38,535 bases of DNA from CAYNUJ01 sp964573255 (GTDB lineage: Bacteria; Bacteroidota; Ignavibacteria; Ignavibacteriales; Melioribacteraceae). A model generated the notes under the pieces. That model ran no database searches and was not told where the DNA came from. It worked only from the letters and a program-made list of their open reading frames with translations. Within the stretch, counting starts at the first letter, position 1; each line of letters begins with the position of its first letter. Shown here piece by piece: positions 15,727 through 24,133 of the stretch. The stretch lies in the NCBI GenBank assembly GCA_964573255.1, contig CAZNJB010000030.1, positions 1 through 38,535 of the forward strand, in the 5' to 3' direction. The position numbers and the translations under genes were made by a program.

Positions 15727-17124
15727 TTACGATTCTTTCAGCACATTTACCAATTTTGTAATAGCTTCCTTGGCATCACCGAAATACATTAATGTATTAT
15801 CTTGGTAGAATAATTCATTATCAATACCGGCATAGCCAACGTTTAGAGAACGCTTGTTAACAATAACTGTCTTTGCATAATCAACATTCAAAATAGGCAT
15901 ACCGAAAATCGGACTATTTTGATCGTGACGAGCAGCAGGGTTAACAACGTCGTTAGCTCCAACTATAAAAGCTATATCTACATTATTGAAATCGTCATTG
16001 ATATCTTCGAGTGCAAACAATTTATCGTAAGATACTTGCGCTTCTGCCAATAGCACATTCATATGACCGGGCATACGTCCCGCAACGGGGTGAATAGCGA
16101 AGCGTACATTAATGCCTTTAGATTCTAATATATTTGCCAAATCGCGAACGGCGTGCTGTGCTTGAGCAACCGCCATACCATAACCCGGTACAATCACAAC
16201 ATTTTGAGCGGAATCGAACAACATAGCCGCTTCTTCTTCATCAATAGATTTAACCGGTTTCTGTACTGTATCTCCGCCAGAAGATGAAGGACCAGTTGCC
16301 CCGGCAGAATCCCATCCTCCTAAAACAACGTTCATCAATGAGCGGTTCATACCTTTACACATAATAATAGTTAAAATAATTCCCGAAGCACCGACTAATG
16401 CACCGGCTATAATTAACATATTATTACGAAGCACAAAACCTGTCATTGAAGCGGCAATACCAGAATATGAATTCAATAACGAAATAGCTACCGGCATATC
16501 TGCCCCGCCAATTGGAAGTACAAGAAGTATACCGAGTAGCAATGATACTCCTGCTATTCCAAGTAATAAACTATCTTGTTGCTCCGGATTCATAACAACC
16601 ATTACTCCGGCAACAATTACGAGCAAGAACAGAAGAACATTAATAGGATTTTGAAGCGGATATTTAACCACTTTACCAGTAACAATACCTTGAAGTTTTC
16701 CAAAAGCAATTAAAGAACCTGTAAACGTTACGGCGCCTACCAAAACCGAAAGCACCATTGTAATTGTTGTTGGAATTTCAAATTCTTGATGAGTACCCAA
16801 AATATGATAGTATTCGGCAAAAGCGACTAATAAGGAAGCTCCGCCGCCGAAACCGTTCAACAGACCTACCATTTGTGGCATTCCGGTCATTGGAACTTTG
16901 ATTGCAAATACTGCTCCGATGGCTGAACCGACTACCAGACCGATGATAATCCATTCGAATGTCATTACTCTTTGATCGAGCAATGTAACAACTATCGCCA
17001 AGAACATACCAATTACTGAAAGGAAATTACCTTGTCTGGCAGTTTTGGGCGATGCTAATCTTTTTATACCGAAAATAAAAAGAATTGATGCAATCAGATA
17101 AACTAAATATGATACAATTTGCAT
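15727..17124 (-). CDS. pntB: NAD(P) transhydrogenase subunit beta
   Basis: The product has 465 residues, the usual length for PntB. With the alpha subunits it couples hydride transfer from NADH to NADP+ with inward proton flow, and so supplies NADPH. The N-terminal half (about 1-275) is membrane domain II with around nine hydrophobic helices and loops such as GLLNGFGGGASLLVAFAEY and LPIGGADMPVAISLLNSYSG. The C-terminal domain III (about 290-465) binds NADP(H): VIVPGYGMAVAQAQHAVRDL, then IHPVAGRMPGHMNVLLAEA, VGANDVVNPAA and MPILNV, with KRSLNVGYAG near the end. It follows pntAB after 10 bases and ends before a strong terminator. Confidence 0.97.
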   Translation of the reverse strand: MQIVSYLVYLIASILFIFGIKRLASPKTARQGNFLSVIGMFLAIVVTLLDQRVMTFEWIIIGLVVGSAIGAVFAIKVPMTGMPQMVGLLNGFGGGASLLVAFAEYYHILGTHQEFEIPTTITMVLSVLVGAVTFTGSLIAFGKLQGIVTGKVVKYPLQNPINVLLFLLVIVAGVMVVMNPEQQDSLLLGIAGVSLLLGILLVLPIGGADMPVAISLLNSYSGIAASMTGFVLRNNMLIIAGALVGASGIILTIIMCKGMNRSLMNVVLGGWDSAGATGPSSSGGDTVQKPVKSIDEEEAAMLFDSAQNVVIVPGYGMAVAQAQHAVRDLANILESKGINVRFAIHPVAGRMPGHMNVLLAEAQVSYDKLFALEDINDDFNNVDIAFIVGANDVVNPAARHDQNSPIFGMPILNVDYAKTVIVNKRSLNVGYAGIDNELFYQDNTLMYFGDAKEAITKLVNVLKES

Positions 17125-17134
17125 AACTTATCTC

Positions 17135-17419
17135 TCATTTCTTTTTAAACATTTTTAGCATTCTGTCGGTAACAAGGTAACCTCCGACAACATTAATGGT
17201 AGCAAAAATTAATGCTACAAGACCTAAAATGGTACTAGTAGTAAAATCTTGAGCTCCTGCGCTCAACAAAGCACCAACGATAGTGATACCGGAAATAGCA
17301 TTCGATCCGGACATCAAAGGTGTATGAAGAGTTGGCGGAACTTTTGTTATCAATTCGAAACCTACAAATATTGCCAAGACGAAAACATATATTTGCAGTA
17401 ATAAGTCAACAATTCCCAT
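17135..17419 (-). CDS. pntAB: NAD(P) transhydrogenase subunit alpha, membrane part
   Basis: This is a small 94-residue membrane protein with about three hydrophobic helices (LLLQIYVFVLAIFVGFELI, then GITIVGALLSAG and TILGLVALIFATINVVGGYL) and a basic end (DRMLKMFKKK). The loop PPTLHTPLMSGSNAISG is the conserved signature of the alpha subunit's membrane segment, which is the C-terminal part of E. coli PntA. Here it is a separate gene, as in Rhodospirillum and many other bacteria. It lies 20 bases behind pntAA and 10 bases before pntB and helps build the proton channel with PntB. Confidence 0.95.
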   Translation of the reverse strand: MGIVDLLLQIYVFVLAIFVGFELITKVPPTLHTPLMSGSNAISGITIVGALLSAGAQDFTTSTILGLVALIFATINVVGGYLVTDRMLKMFKKK

Positions 17420-17439
17420 TGTGATAATTCCTTATTTTT

Positions 17440-18585
17440 TTAGAGTAAAGCTTTTGTTCTTTCGTGAACAACTTCTTTATTTTTAACTATTGTAGCGCCT
17501 TTAATAATTTCATCTTCCATATTGAATTGGAAGTTTCCTTCCTTATCGAGCATATGTTCCAAAAGGGCTTGAAGGTTTTTAGAATACATATCACTTGCAT
17601 GAGTAGGAACAAGACTTGGAAGATTAGGTTCACCAATAATTTTCACACCGTATTTTACGACGGTTTTACCTTTCTCGCTTATTTCGCAGTTACCTCCGAA
17701 TTCTGTTGCCATATCCAGTACAACGGAGCCGGGACGCATATTTTTGATCATTTCTTCAGTAACAAGGACAGGCGCTTTTTTACCCGGAACCAAAGCAGTG
17801 GTAATAACGATATCGGCATTTGTAACGTGTTTAAATATTAATTCTTTCTGTTTCTTCAAAAATTCTTCGGAAGCTTCTTTAGCATAACCGCTTTCGTCCT
17901 GCATATTTTCTTCAACGGGAACTTCAATAAATCTTCCACCGAGAGATTGCACTTCTTCTTTAACTGTAGGACGGATATCGGAAACCTCAACAATAGCGCC
18001 GAGGCGTTTTGCCGTACCTAATGCCTGCAATCCGGCAACTCCGGCACCCATAATAACCACCGTAGCAGGTTTGATTGTTCCTGCTGCAGTCATCATAAGA
18101 GGAAAAATTTTGCCTAATTCGTTAGCACACATGATAACAGATTTGTAACCGGCAAGGTTAGCTTGAGAACTCAATGCGTCCATTTTCTGCGCTAGAGTCG
18201 TTCTCGGTATTGCATCCATTGAGATTACATCAATACCTTTTTCGGCGCATTGTTTCGCCACTTCGGGATGATGCAATGAATACAAGAAAGCAATCAACAA
18301 GGTGCCTTCCTTCATCATATCTAATTCATGTTTCTTTGTTTCTGGATGCTCAACCGGACGTTGAACTTTCAAGATAATTTGGGAAGATGAATAAACATCT
18401 TCTGCATTATCGAGTAATTTAGCTCCGGCAGCTTCGTATTGTTCATCAGTGTAACCGGCATTTATTCCGGCACCCTTTTGAATTTGAACTTCGAAACCTT
18501 TTTTAATTAATTTAGAAACAACATCCGGAACTAATGCAACTCTGTTTTCTCCATGTAGGATTTCCTTGGGGACACCGATAATCAC
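17440..18585 (-). CDS. pntAA: NAD(P) transhydrogenase subunit alpha, NAD-binding part
   Basis: The product has 381 residues, equal to the soluble domain I of transhydrogenase, which binds NAD(H) and faces the cytoplasm. The N-terminal half resembles alanine dehydrogenase (MIIGVPKEILHGENRVALVP, then GFEVQIQKGAG). The Rossmann domain shows VVIMGAGVAGLQALGTAKRL, followed by VEVSDIRP. The mobile loop region has ALVPGKKAPVLVTEEMI, GSVVLDMATEFGGNCE and GEPNLPSLVPTHASDMYSKN. The start is GTG at 18585, placed 7 bases behind a perfect AAGGAG. An ATG between them (18590) is out of frame and opens only ATG-TTG-TGA, overlapping the GTG. It is the first gene of pntAA-pntAB-pntB. Confidence 0.96.
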   Translation of the reverse strand: MIIGVPKEILHGENRVALVPDVVSKLIKKGFEVQIQKGAGINAGYTDEQYEAAGAKLLDNAEDVYSSSQIILKVQRPVEHPETKKHELDMMKEGTLLIAFLYSLHHPEVAKQCAEKGIDVISMDAIPRTTLAQKMDALSSQANLAGYKSVIMCANELGKIFPLMMTAAGTIKPATVVIMGAGVAGLQALGTAKRLGAIVEVSDIRPTVKEEVQSLGGRFIEVPVEENMQDESGYAKEASEEFLKKQKELIFKHVTNADIVITTALVPGKKAPVLVTEEMIKNMRPGSVVLDMATEFGGNCEISEKGKTVVKYGVKIIGEPNLPSLVPTHASDMYSKNLQALLEHMLDKEGNFQFNMEDEIIKGATIVKNKEVVHERTKALL

Positions 18586-18619
18586 AACATTTCTCCTTAA
18601 TATAGTTTGATTACGCCCC

Positions 18620-18651
18620 TAAACTTACAAATAAAAGAATCTTTATGTCAA
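18620..18651 (-). promoter_or_regulatory. Promoter of the pnt operon
   Basis: On the minus strand TTGACA (18651-18646) is followed after 18 bases by TAAGTTTA (18627-18620). This is seven of eight positions of the TAnnTTTG -7 element, ahead of the GTG start at 18585. Confidence 0.6.
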
Positions 18652-18695
18652 ATTTTAATTTTTGATATAAAGCAGAGATTTTTTTAAAAAAAGAC

Positions 18696-18726
18696 TTGAC
18701 ATATAAGTGAATAGTTTTTATTTTTG
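18696..18726 (+). promoter_or_regulatory. Promoter of the tetR gene, FCB-type
   Basis: TTGACA (18696-18701) is followed after 17 bases by TATTTTTG (18719-18726), an exact TAnnTTTG -7 element. The operator palindrome overlaps its right end, so bound repressor would cover the -7 and start region. Confidence 0.65.
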
Positions 18727-18740
18727 AATCGTTATTCATT
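18725..18740 (+). promoter_or_regulatory. TetR operator copy 1, before tetR
   Basis: TGAATCGTTATTCATT is the reverse complement of AATGAATAACGATTCA. It differs by a single base from the palindrome before tolC (AATGAATAATGATTCA). Inferred: the TetR protein binds both copies, giving autorepression here. Confidence 0.65.
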
Positions 18741-18756
18741 TAATTAATGTAAAAAA

Positions 18757-19341
18757 ATGCGGACTAAGGAAGGAAATAAAGAGCAAGATATCATTGAAGC
18801 TGCCGTTAAGGTTTTTGCCGAATATGGATATCATAATTCCAAAATAAGCAAAATAGCCGAAGTAGCAAATGTTGCTACCGGGAGCGTCTATGTCTATTAT
18901 AAAAACAAGGAAGATATACTGCTCAAAATCTTCGAAGAAATCTGGCGTCCGCTTTATACCGAATTAGTAAAAATCTCAAAGAATGATTCTCTTTCCCCTT
19001 CCGAAAAAATGGATTACCTGATCGATCTGGTATTCGATTCTTTCATTGAAAATCCGGCAAAAGCACTGGTATTTGTGAACGAACAGAATCACTTAATCCA
19101 AAGGCAGCCTGAATCGTTTACAAATTACTATCAGTTATTTATGACTGAAGGGGAAAATATTGTACGAAGCGGAATAGAGAATGGTTCTTTTAATTCAATT
19201 GATTTAAACATATTTAAGATATTTATTCTGGGCGGATTAAGGAATTTGCTACATCAATGGGGACAAAATCCTAAGGAATTCCCATTGAACCAAATTCGCC
19301 AGAATGTTAAATTTTTCTGTAAACATGGAATTTTGAAATAA
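18757..19341 (+). CDS. TetR/AcrR-family transcriptional regulator
   Basis: The product has 194 residues. The N-terminal HTH domain is typical of TetR: DIIEAAVKVFAEYGYHNSKI, then IAEVANVATGSVYVYYKNKE with the recognition helix around residues 38-45. The rest is an all-helical ligand and dimer domain, with a C-terminal region resembling that of FadR-like TetR proteins in Bacteroidetes-type genomes (EQNHLIQRQPE, GGLRNLLHQWG). Such proteins usually repress an adjacent exporter and release DNA when its substrate binds. Here the exporter genes follow on the same strand, and nearly identical palindromes precede both tetR and tolC. That strongly suggests it represses itself and the exporter. The ligand is unknown. 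No clear ribosome binding site precedes ATG 18757. Confidence 0.92.
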   Translation: MRTKEGNKEQDIIEAAVKVFAEYGYHNSKISKIAEVANVATGSVYVYYKNKEDILLKIFEEIWRPLYTELVKISKNDSLSPSEKMDYLIDLVFDSFIENPAKALVFVNEQNHLIQRQPESFTNYYQLFMTEGENIVRSGIENGSFNSIDLNIFKIFILGGLRNLLHQWGQNPKEFPLNQIRQNVKFFCKHGILK

Positions 19342-19356
19342 AATTTTTTAACCTAT

Positions 19357-19376
19357 TAATGAATAATGATTCATTA
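19357..19376 (+). promoter_or_regulatory. TetR operator copy 2, before the exporter operon
   Basis: TAATGAAT and ATTCATTA form perfect 8-bp arms around AATG. The site lies 15 bases after the tetR stop and 18 bases before the tolC start. A possible -35 (TTGAAA, 19333-19338) sits in the last codons of tetR, so a repressor here would block a second promoter as well as read-through. Confidence 0.7.
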
Positions 19377-19394
19377 TACATTAAGGAGTCAAAA

Positions 19395-20846
19395 ATGAAA
19401 AAAGTTTTTTTACCCCTTTTGCTGATTTTGTTCATATTTAATCCTGTTACGAAAGGGCAGACATATAAATACGAAGATGTGATCAATTTCGCTCTTACAA
19501 ATAATCCGAAATTGAAAAAATATGAAGTAAAGAAAAGAATAGCGGAGTTGAAATATAAATCGGCTTGGGGTAATTTTTTCCCGGCTGTCAATTTGGAAGG
19601 CGGATTAACCAGGTTAAATTCACCCCTTGAATTGGACTTGGAACCTTTTAGAAAATTAATCATTCAGTTACAGGCTAATAACCAAGTTGAGATAAGAAAT
19701 ATCTACAATATGCTCGCCGGCAATCCGTCATTTTCTCCATCTGAAAAAGCGGTTTTATATAATCAGTATTCTAGTCTGTTATCCGATGCAGTGCCCGGTT
19801 TTGCAATGACATTTAAGGATCAAAATTTCAAAGCTGCAAAGTTAACAGCAGTTCAGCCCCTCTTCCTCGGCGGGAAATTGCTCGCTTATAAAGATTACCG
19901 AAAAGCCGAAGAGAACATTTCAGATTTTGAGTATGAAAAAATTAAAAATGAAATAATCGCCGAAACCACTCTCTATTTTCTCAATACGGCGCTTCTTCAG
20001 GAAATCATAAAAGTACGGAAAGAAGTTGTTGCGGGAATAGAAAGACATAAAAGAGAAGCCGAGAAATTATACCAATCGGGTGTTATCTCACGCAACAACG
20101 TATTAAAAGCTGAAGTTGCCCTTGAAGAAGCAAAACAAAAATTATTGGAAGATGAAAACAGGCTTAATCTTGCCCTGCTGGCATTAAGCAATGCAATGGG
20201 CATGGAAGAATTCAAACCATTCAATGTTGAACATTCATTCATTTTTGTGAAGATAAATGCAAACATCGATGAATTGACTGAATCGGCGAATTATTCCCAA
20301 CCGGTTCTTAAAATATTAGAAGAAAAGGCAAAAAGTGCCGAAGCCAATTATAAAATTCAACGTTCCGATTTTCTTCCTTCAATCGCAGCATTCGGAACGA
20401 AAGAACTGTATCCCGAATATCTATCAGTTTTAGAACCTGAATGGGCTATAGGGGTTCAATTTAAATGGAATATTTTTAACGGTTTCAAAGATTATCTGGA
20501 ATTGGAAGAAGCCAAATTAATTGAAAAAGAAGTCGAATTCACTTCTTTGGATATCAAAAAGAAAATAAACCTGTGGATAAATAAAGCATATACGGAAATG
20601 AGAAATTACGAAGCGGAATACAATAAAATGGAGAGTGATATTCAACTTGCAAAGGAAAATCTTAGAATAAACAGTAAAAGATTCAACACCGGCATGGGAA
20701 CTTCCCTTGAAGTAATTGATGCACAGCTTTCGTTGGAAAGCTCAAAAATCAAAAGGATTGTTACTCTGCATAATTACTACAAGGCTGTAGTCGATCTTTA
20801 TACCGCAGCTGGTGAAACTTCAAAAGTTTTGGAAATAATTAAATAG
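19395..20846 (+). CDS. TolC-family outer-membrane efflux protein
   Basis: The product has 483 residues. Residues 1-22 are a signal peptide (MKKVFLPLLLILFIFNPVTK). The rest has the two-fold repeated outer-membrane-factor pattern: beta segments such as PAVNLEGGLTRL, FLPSIAAFGTKEL and WAIGVQFKWNIFNGF, between long charged helices (AEKLYQSGVISRNNVLKAEV, and RFNTGMGTSLEVIDAQLSLE). It forms the trimeric outer-membrane channel of a tripartite exporter. The start ATG 19395 is chosen because AAGGAG lies 6 bases before it and it gives a proper signal peptide. An earlier in-frame ATG (19359) lies inside the operator and would add twelve charged residues. It is the first gene of a five-gene run. Confidence 0.93.
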   Translation: MKKVFLPLLLILFIFNPVTKGQTYKYEDVINFALTNNPKLKKYEVKKRIAELKYKSAWGNFFPAVNLEGGLTRLNSPLELDLEPFRKLIIQLQANNQVEIRNIYNMLAGNPSFSPSEKAVLYNQYSSLLSDAVPGFAMTFKDQNFKAAKLTAVQPLFLGGKLLAYKDYRKAEENISDFEYEKIKNEIIAETTLYFLNTALLQEIIKVRKEVVAGIERHKREAEKLYQSGVISRNNVLKAEVALEEAKQKLLEDENRLNLALLALSNAMGMEEFKPFNVEHSFIFVKINANIDELTESANYSQPVLKILEEKAKSAEANYKIQRSDFLPSIAAFGTKELYPEYLSVLEPEWAIGVQFKWNIFNGFKDYLELEEAKLIEKEVEFTSLDIKKKINLWINKAYTEMRNYEAEYNKMESDIQLAKENLRINSKRFNTGMGTSLEVIDAQLSLESSKIKRIVTLHNYYKAVVDLYTAAGETSKVLEIIK

Positions 20847-20856
20847 GAGTATTGTT

Positions 20857-21828
20857 ATGGCATTTTTGAAAAAGTATTATTTGATATTAGTCCCGGTATT
20901 ACTGATAATTTTTTCGGGAATATATTTAACGGCTAATACAAAGGATGAAATAGAATATTTTGGAATAATTGAAACAAACGAAATAGATGTTGCAAGCAAA
21001 ATACCTGGTAGAATAGATACAACATTCGTAAAGTTAGGAGAAAGAGTAAAAAAAGGTGATATTCTAGCGAAACTGGAGAGCAAAGAACTTGATGCCAAAT
21101 TGGAACAAGCCCGCGGAGTAATGCTCGCTGCAAAGGCAAAACTCGATATGGCAAATAAAGGGGCAAGAGAAGAACAAAAAAGAGCCGCAGCTAAATTACT
21201 TGAACAGGCAAAATATCAATATGAATTTGCTAAAAAGACATATGAAAGAATGCAGAAATTATTTGCCGACAGTATAATATCACGGCAAAAATTTGATGAA
21301 ATAGAATTCAAATACAATGCAGCCTTAGCGCAATATGAAGCCGCACAAGCTAAAATGGATATGGCAAATAACGGCGCAAGAGAAGAAGAAAAAAGCGCAG
21401 CCGAGGCTCTGTATCATCAAGCGTTAAATGCTTATAATGAAGCTCAAGCTTATTACAAGGAATTGAGTATAACCGCTCCAGCTGACGGAGAGATTTACGA
21501 AGTAATTGCCGAGCAGGGCGAAATAATTGCAGCAGGCTATCCGATTTTTTCCATCGTACAGCCGGAAAAAGCTTATGCAGTAATAAATGTAAGAGAAGAC
21601 AATCTGAAATATTTCAAAACAGGTAAAAAAATAAGCGGATACCTTCCTGCCCTGGATAAAAATATTGATTTTGTAATTGATTATATCTCACCGGTAGGAA
21701 ATTATGCTACTTGGAAACCGACGAATCAAAAGGGAGAATTTGATTTGAAGACTTTTGAAATTCATCTCTCCCCCGTTGAAGCTATTTCGGAAATACGTCC
21801 GGGAATGAATGTTAAGTTTGAATTATAG
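20857..21828 (+). CDS. HlyD-family periplasmic adaptor (membrane fusion protein)
   Basis: The product has 323 residues. Residues about 7-26 are an N-terminal membrane anchor (YLILVPVLLIIFSGIYL). The first half-lipoyl motif follows (IDVASKIPGRIDTTFVKLGE, VKKGDILAKLES). A long alpha-hairpin from about 85 to 200 carries two copies of DMAN(K/N)GAREE, with LFADSIISRQKFDEIE at its turn. The second half-lipoyl motif is ITAPADGEIYEVIAEQGE, and the beta-barrel part ends EIRPGMNVKFEL. It joins the inner-membrane permeases to the TolC channel, as YbhG or YhiI do. ATG 20857 has AGGAG 7 bases upstream and the gene begins 10 bases after tolC. Confidence 0.93.
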   Translation: MAFLKKYYLILVPVLLIIFSGIYLTANTKDEIEYFGIIETNEIDVASKIPGRIDTTFVKLGERVKKGDILAKLESKELDAKLEQARGVMLAAKAKLDMANKGAREEQKRAAAKLLEQAKYQYEFAKKTYERMQKLFADSIISRQKFDEIEFKYNAALAQYEAAQAKMDMANNGAREEEKSAAEALYHQALNAYNEAQAYYKELSITAPADGEIYEVIAEQGEIIAAGYPIFSIVQPEKAYAVINVREDNLKYFKTGKKISGYLPALDKNIDFVIDYISPVGNYATWKPTNQKGEFDLKTFEIHLSPVEAISEIRPGMNVKFEL

Positions 21829-21836
21829 GGTTGGAA

Positions 21837-22994
21837 ATGAATTACAAATTGAGAAAAATATTAATTGTCGAAGAAATCAGGAATCTTTTCAACAATAAAT
21901 TATTGCTGACTATTACATTCATTCTTCCTGTAATAACAACAGTAATTTACGGTCTAATCTATTCCAAAGAAGTTACCGAAGAATTACCGGTTGCCGTGGT
22001 TGATTTTGATAATTCAGTTTTATCAAACAAACTATTGAATATGTTCGAATCTTCCCCTTCGATTAAACTAATCGAACAATTAAATTCAGTTGAAGAAATT
22101 AAAGAAGAGATGATGAGCGGAAAAATTGAAGGTGGGATTGTAATTCCTTCAAATTTTTCCAAAGGATTAAAGAAGGGGAATTTTCAAACAATCACTTTTT
22201 ACAAAAACAGCCAAAATATTATTTCAAGTAATTTGTTATTGAAAGAAGCAGCAACTATTACGCAAACATTCTCTGCCGGTGTTTTATTGAAAAAATTAAA
22301 ATCTTCGCAATTGACTCAGGATGAAGCAATGAATATTGTTAATCCGATAAGAATTCATACCAACTCACTGTTTAATCCCAATTACAGTTACTTAAATTAT
22401 TTGGTCCCTGGTCTGGCATTATTTACAATTCAAATGGCATCAATGCTTTCCGGGGGATTCTTATTCAATAAAAAGAATTCTAAGGAATCAATATTTACAA
22501 GATTTGCCGTTTACTTCGTTTGGAATGTAATAGTTGCATTAACAATATTCTTAATATTGTTCCCAGCTCTACACATTAGATTTGCCGCTGAACCGTTATA
22601 CGCCTTCGTGCTTACATCCTTTTATTTATTCGTAGTTATGTTAATCGGTTTGGCTATTTCAGTTTATGCGAAAGAAGAATTGACGGCAATAGAAGTAATA
22701 CTATTTATTAATACGCCGGCATTTATTTTTTCGGGCTTCACATTCCCAATTTGGGGAATGCCCAAAGTCCACTCCATTTATGCACAAATAATTCCATTTA
22801 CTCATTTTCTGGAAGCTTATTTACGGGTGGGCATTATGTCAGCACCAATAAATGCTATTCTGAATCAAATTCTCATTCTCGCAGGTTTCGCTGTCCTATC
22901 ATTACTGGCAATATTTATTAAGGTAAGGTTAAACAGCGGGGAAATAATTTCAGCAGAGGAAAACAACAGAGAAGAATTATATGAAACATTTTAA
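21837..22994 (+). CDS. ABC-2 type permease, first of a pair
   Basis: The product has 385 residues. It has the layout of the ABC2_membrane_3 family (YhhJ/YbhS-like). One N-terminal helix (LLLTITFILPVITTVIYGLIY) is followed by a large extracytoplasmic domain (about 40-175) beginning VAVVDFDNSVLSNKL, with GKIEGGIVIPSNFSKGL. At least five more helices follow from about residue 180, including a conserved gate-like segment FIFSGFTFPIWGMP and IPFTHFLEAYLR. It should sit in the inner membrane as half of a heterodimer with the next gene. ATG 21837 is preferred over the in-frame TTG at 21831. It overlaps the next gene by 14 bases. No nucleotide-binding subunit is encoded beside it. Confidence 0.9.
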   Translation: MNYKLRKILIVEEIRNLFNNKLLLTITFILPVITTVIYGLIYSKEVTEELPVAVVDFDNSVLSNKLLNMFESSPSIKLIEQLNSVEEIKEEMMSGKIEGGIVIPSNFSKGLKKGNFQTITFYKNSQNIISSNLLLKEAATITQTFSAGVLLKKLKSSQLTQDEAMNIVNPIRIHTNSLFNPNYSYLNYLVPGLALFTIQMASMLSGGFLFNKKNSKESIFTRFAVYFVWNVIVALTIFLILFPALHIRFAAEPLYAFVLTSFYLFVVMLIGLAISVYAKEELTAIEVILFINTPAFIFSGFTFPIWGMPKVHSIYAQIIPFTHFLEAYLRVGIMSAPINAILNQILILAGFAVLSLLAIFIKVRLNSGEIISAEENNREELYETF

Positions 22995-24132
22995 AGAAAA
23001 AATAATCTCCGAAATAAATTTTATCAGAAAGGATTTAAACATTATCCTGATAATTCTATCCGCACCCTTGTTCTACGCACTTTTCTATGGAAGTATTTAT
23101 TTAAACAAATCAGAAAAGAACGTACCTGTTGCAGTTGTGGATTTAGATAAATCGGAACTTTCGAGAGCCATTGTGAAATCCTTGAATAATCATCAATTGA
23201 TCAATGTTGAATATTCACTAGCAGATCTCCAATCGGCAAAATCTTTATTACTCGAATCGAAAGTACACGGTATAATTTTAATACCGAATGATTTCAGCAA
23301 GCAAATTAAATCACGGAAAGGAGGTGACATTAATTTATTTCTGAACACCACAAGATTCCTAGTATCGAATGATATAAATAAAGCTGTAAATGAAGTTATT
23401 TCAACATACCGATACGGAATTAGATTGAAATATTTCGAGACAAAAGGAATAAACAAAACTCAAGCCTTAAACTATGTTGAACCGGTTCGTCCGGCTATAC
23501 ATTCGATGTTTAACGTTACTGAATCTTACGGAGATTTTTTGATTCCGGGTGTTCTGATATTAATTCTTCAACAAACATTATTAATAGGATTATCGGAAAG
23601 TATTGCTAAGGAAAGGGAAATAAATTCATTCTCAACTTTAACCAACGGTAATATTTACATCAATTTGATGGGCAAAGCTGCAATATATATTTTTATTTTT
23701 TCAGCTTATGCACTTTTCTTCTTCTCGGTAATTCTGAATCTATTCGGTCTGGAATATAAAGGAAGCATAATTAGCGGTACGGTTCTGACACTTCTATTTT
23801 TTCTTAGCATTGCCGAATTCACACTATTCATCGGTTCGTTTTTCGGTTCAAAAAAATCTGCTCTTTCAATTATCGCCTTTTTCTCCTATCCGATTTTCTT
23901 AATTTCCGGTTACAGTTGGAAGCTAAGTTCAATGCCGCAATACTTAAGACCTGTTTCCAATCTTATTCCCAGTACACCTTATTTAAGTGGAATGACAAGG
24001 TTAATAACTTCCGGAGCGGGTTTCGGAAATATATTTCCTGAATTTATAATTCTTTCCGCTCAAATAATTCTCTGGTACATTTTAATTCAAATTAGATATA
24101 AAAAATTATTAACAAAACTGAGAGAGGTATAA
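22981..24132 (+). CDS. ABC-2 type permease, second of a pair
   Basis: The product has 383 residues and is built like its neighbour. It has an N-terminal helix (NIILIILSAPLFYALFYGSI), then an extracytoplasmic domain with VAVVDLDKSELSRAIV and VHGIILIPNDFSKQIK. From about residue 178 come a membrane block with IPGVLILILQQTLLIGLSE, helices around 225-295, and the final gate segment FFSYPIFLISGYSWKLSSMP with LIPSTPYLSGMTRL. The two permeases probably arose by duplication and form a heterodimer. The start ATG 22981 lies inside the end of the first permease gene, so translation is likely coupled. With TolC and HlyD this resembles the E. coli YbhGFSR exporter, except that the ATPase (YbhF) has no counterpart here. 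Confidence 0.9.
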   Translation: MKHFKEKIISEINFIRKDLNIILIILSAPLFYALFYGSIYLNKSEKNVPVAVVDLDKSELSRAIVKSLNNHQLINVEYSLADLQSAKSLLLESKVHGIILIPNDFSKQIKSRKGGDINLFLNTTRFLVSNDINKAVNEVISTYRYGIRLKYFETKGINKTQALNYVEPVRPAIHSMFNVTESYGDFLIPGVLILILQQTLLIGLSESIAKEREINSFSTLTNGNIYINLMGKAAIYIFIFSAYALFFFSVILNLFGLEYKGSIISGTVLTLLFFLSIAEFTLFIGSFFGSKKSALSIIAFFSYPIFLISGYSWKLSSMPQYLRPVSNLIPSTPYLSGMTRLITSGAGFGNIFPEFIILSAQIILWYILIQIRYKKLLTKLREV

Positions 24133-24133
24133 A

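Noticed and set aside
18586..18756. Riboswitch in front of the pnt operon
   Set aside because: The leader is only some 30 bases after the predicted promoter, too short for a riboswitch.
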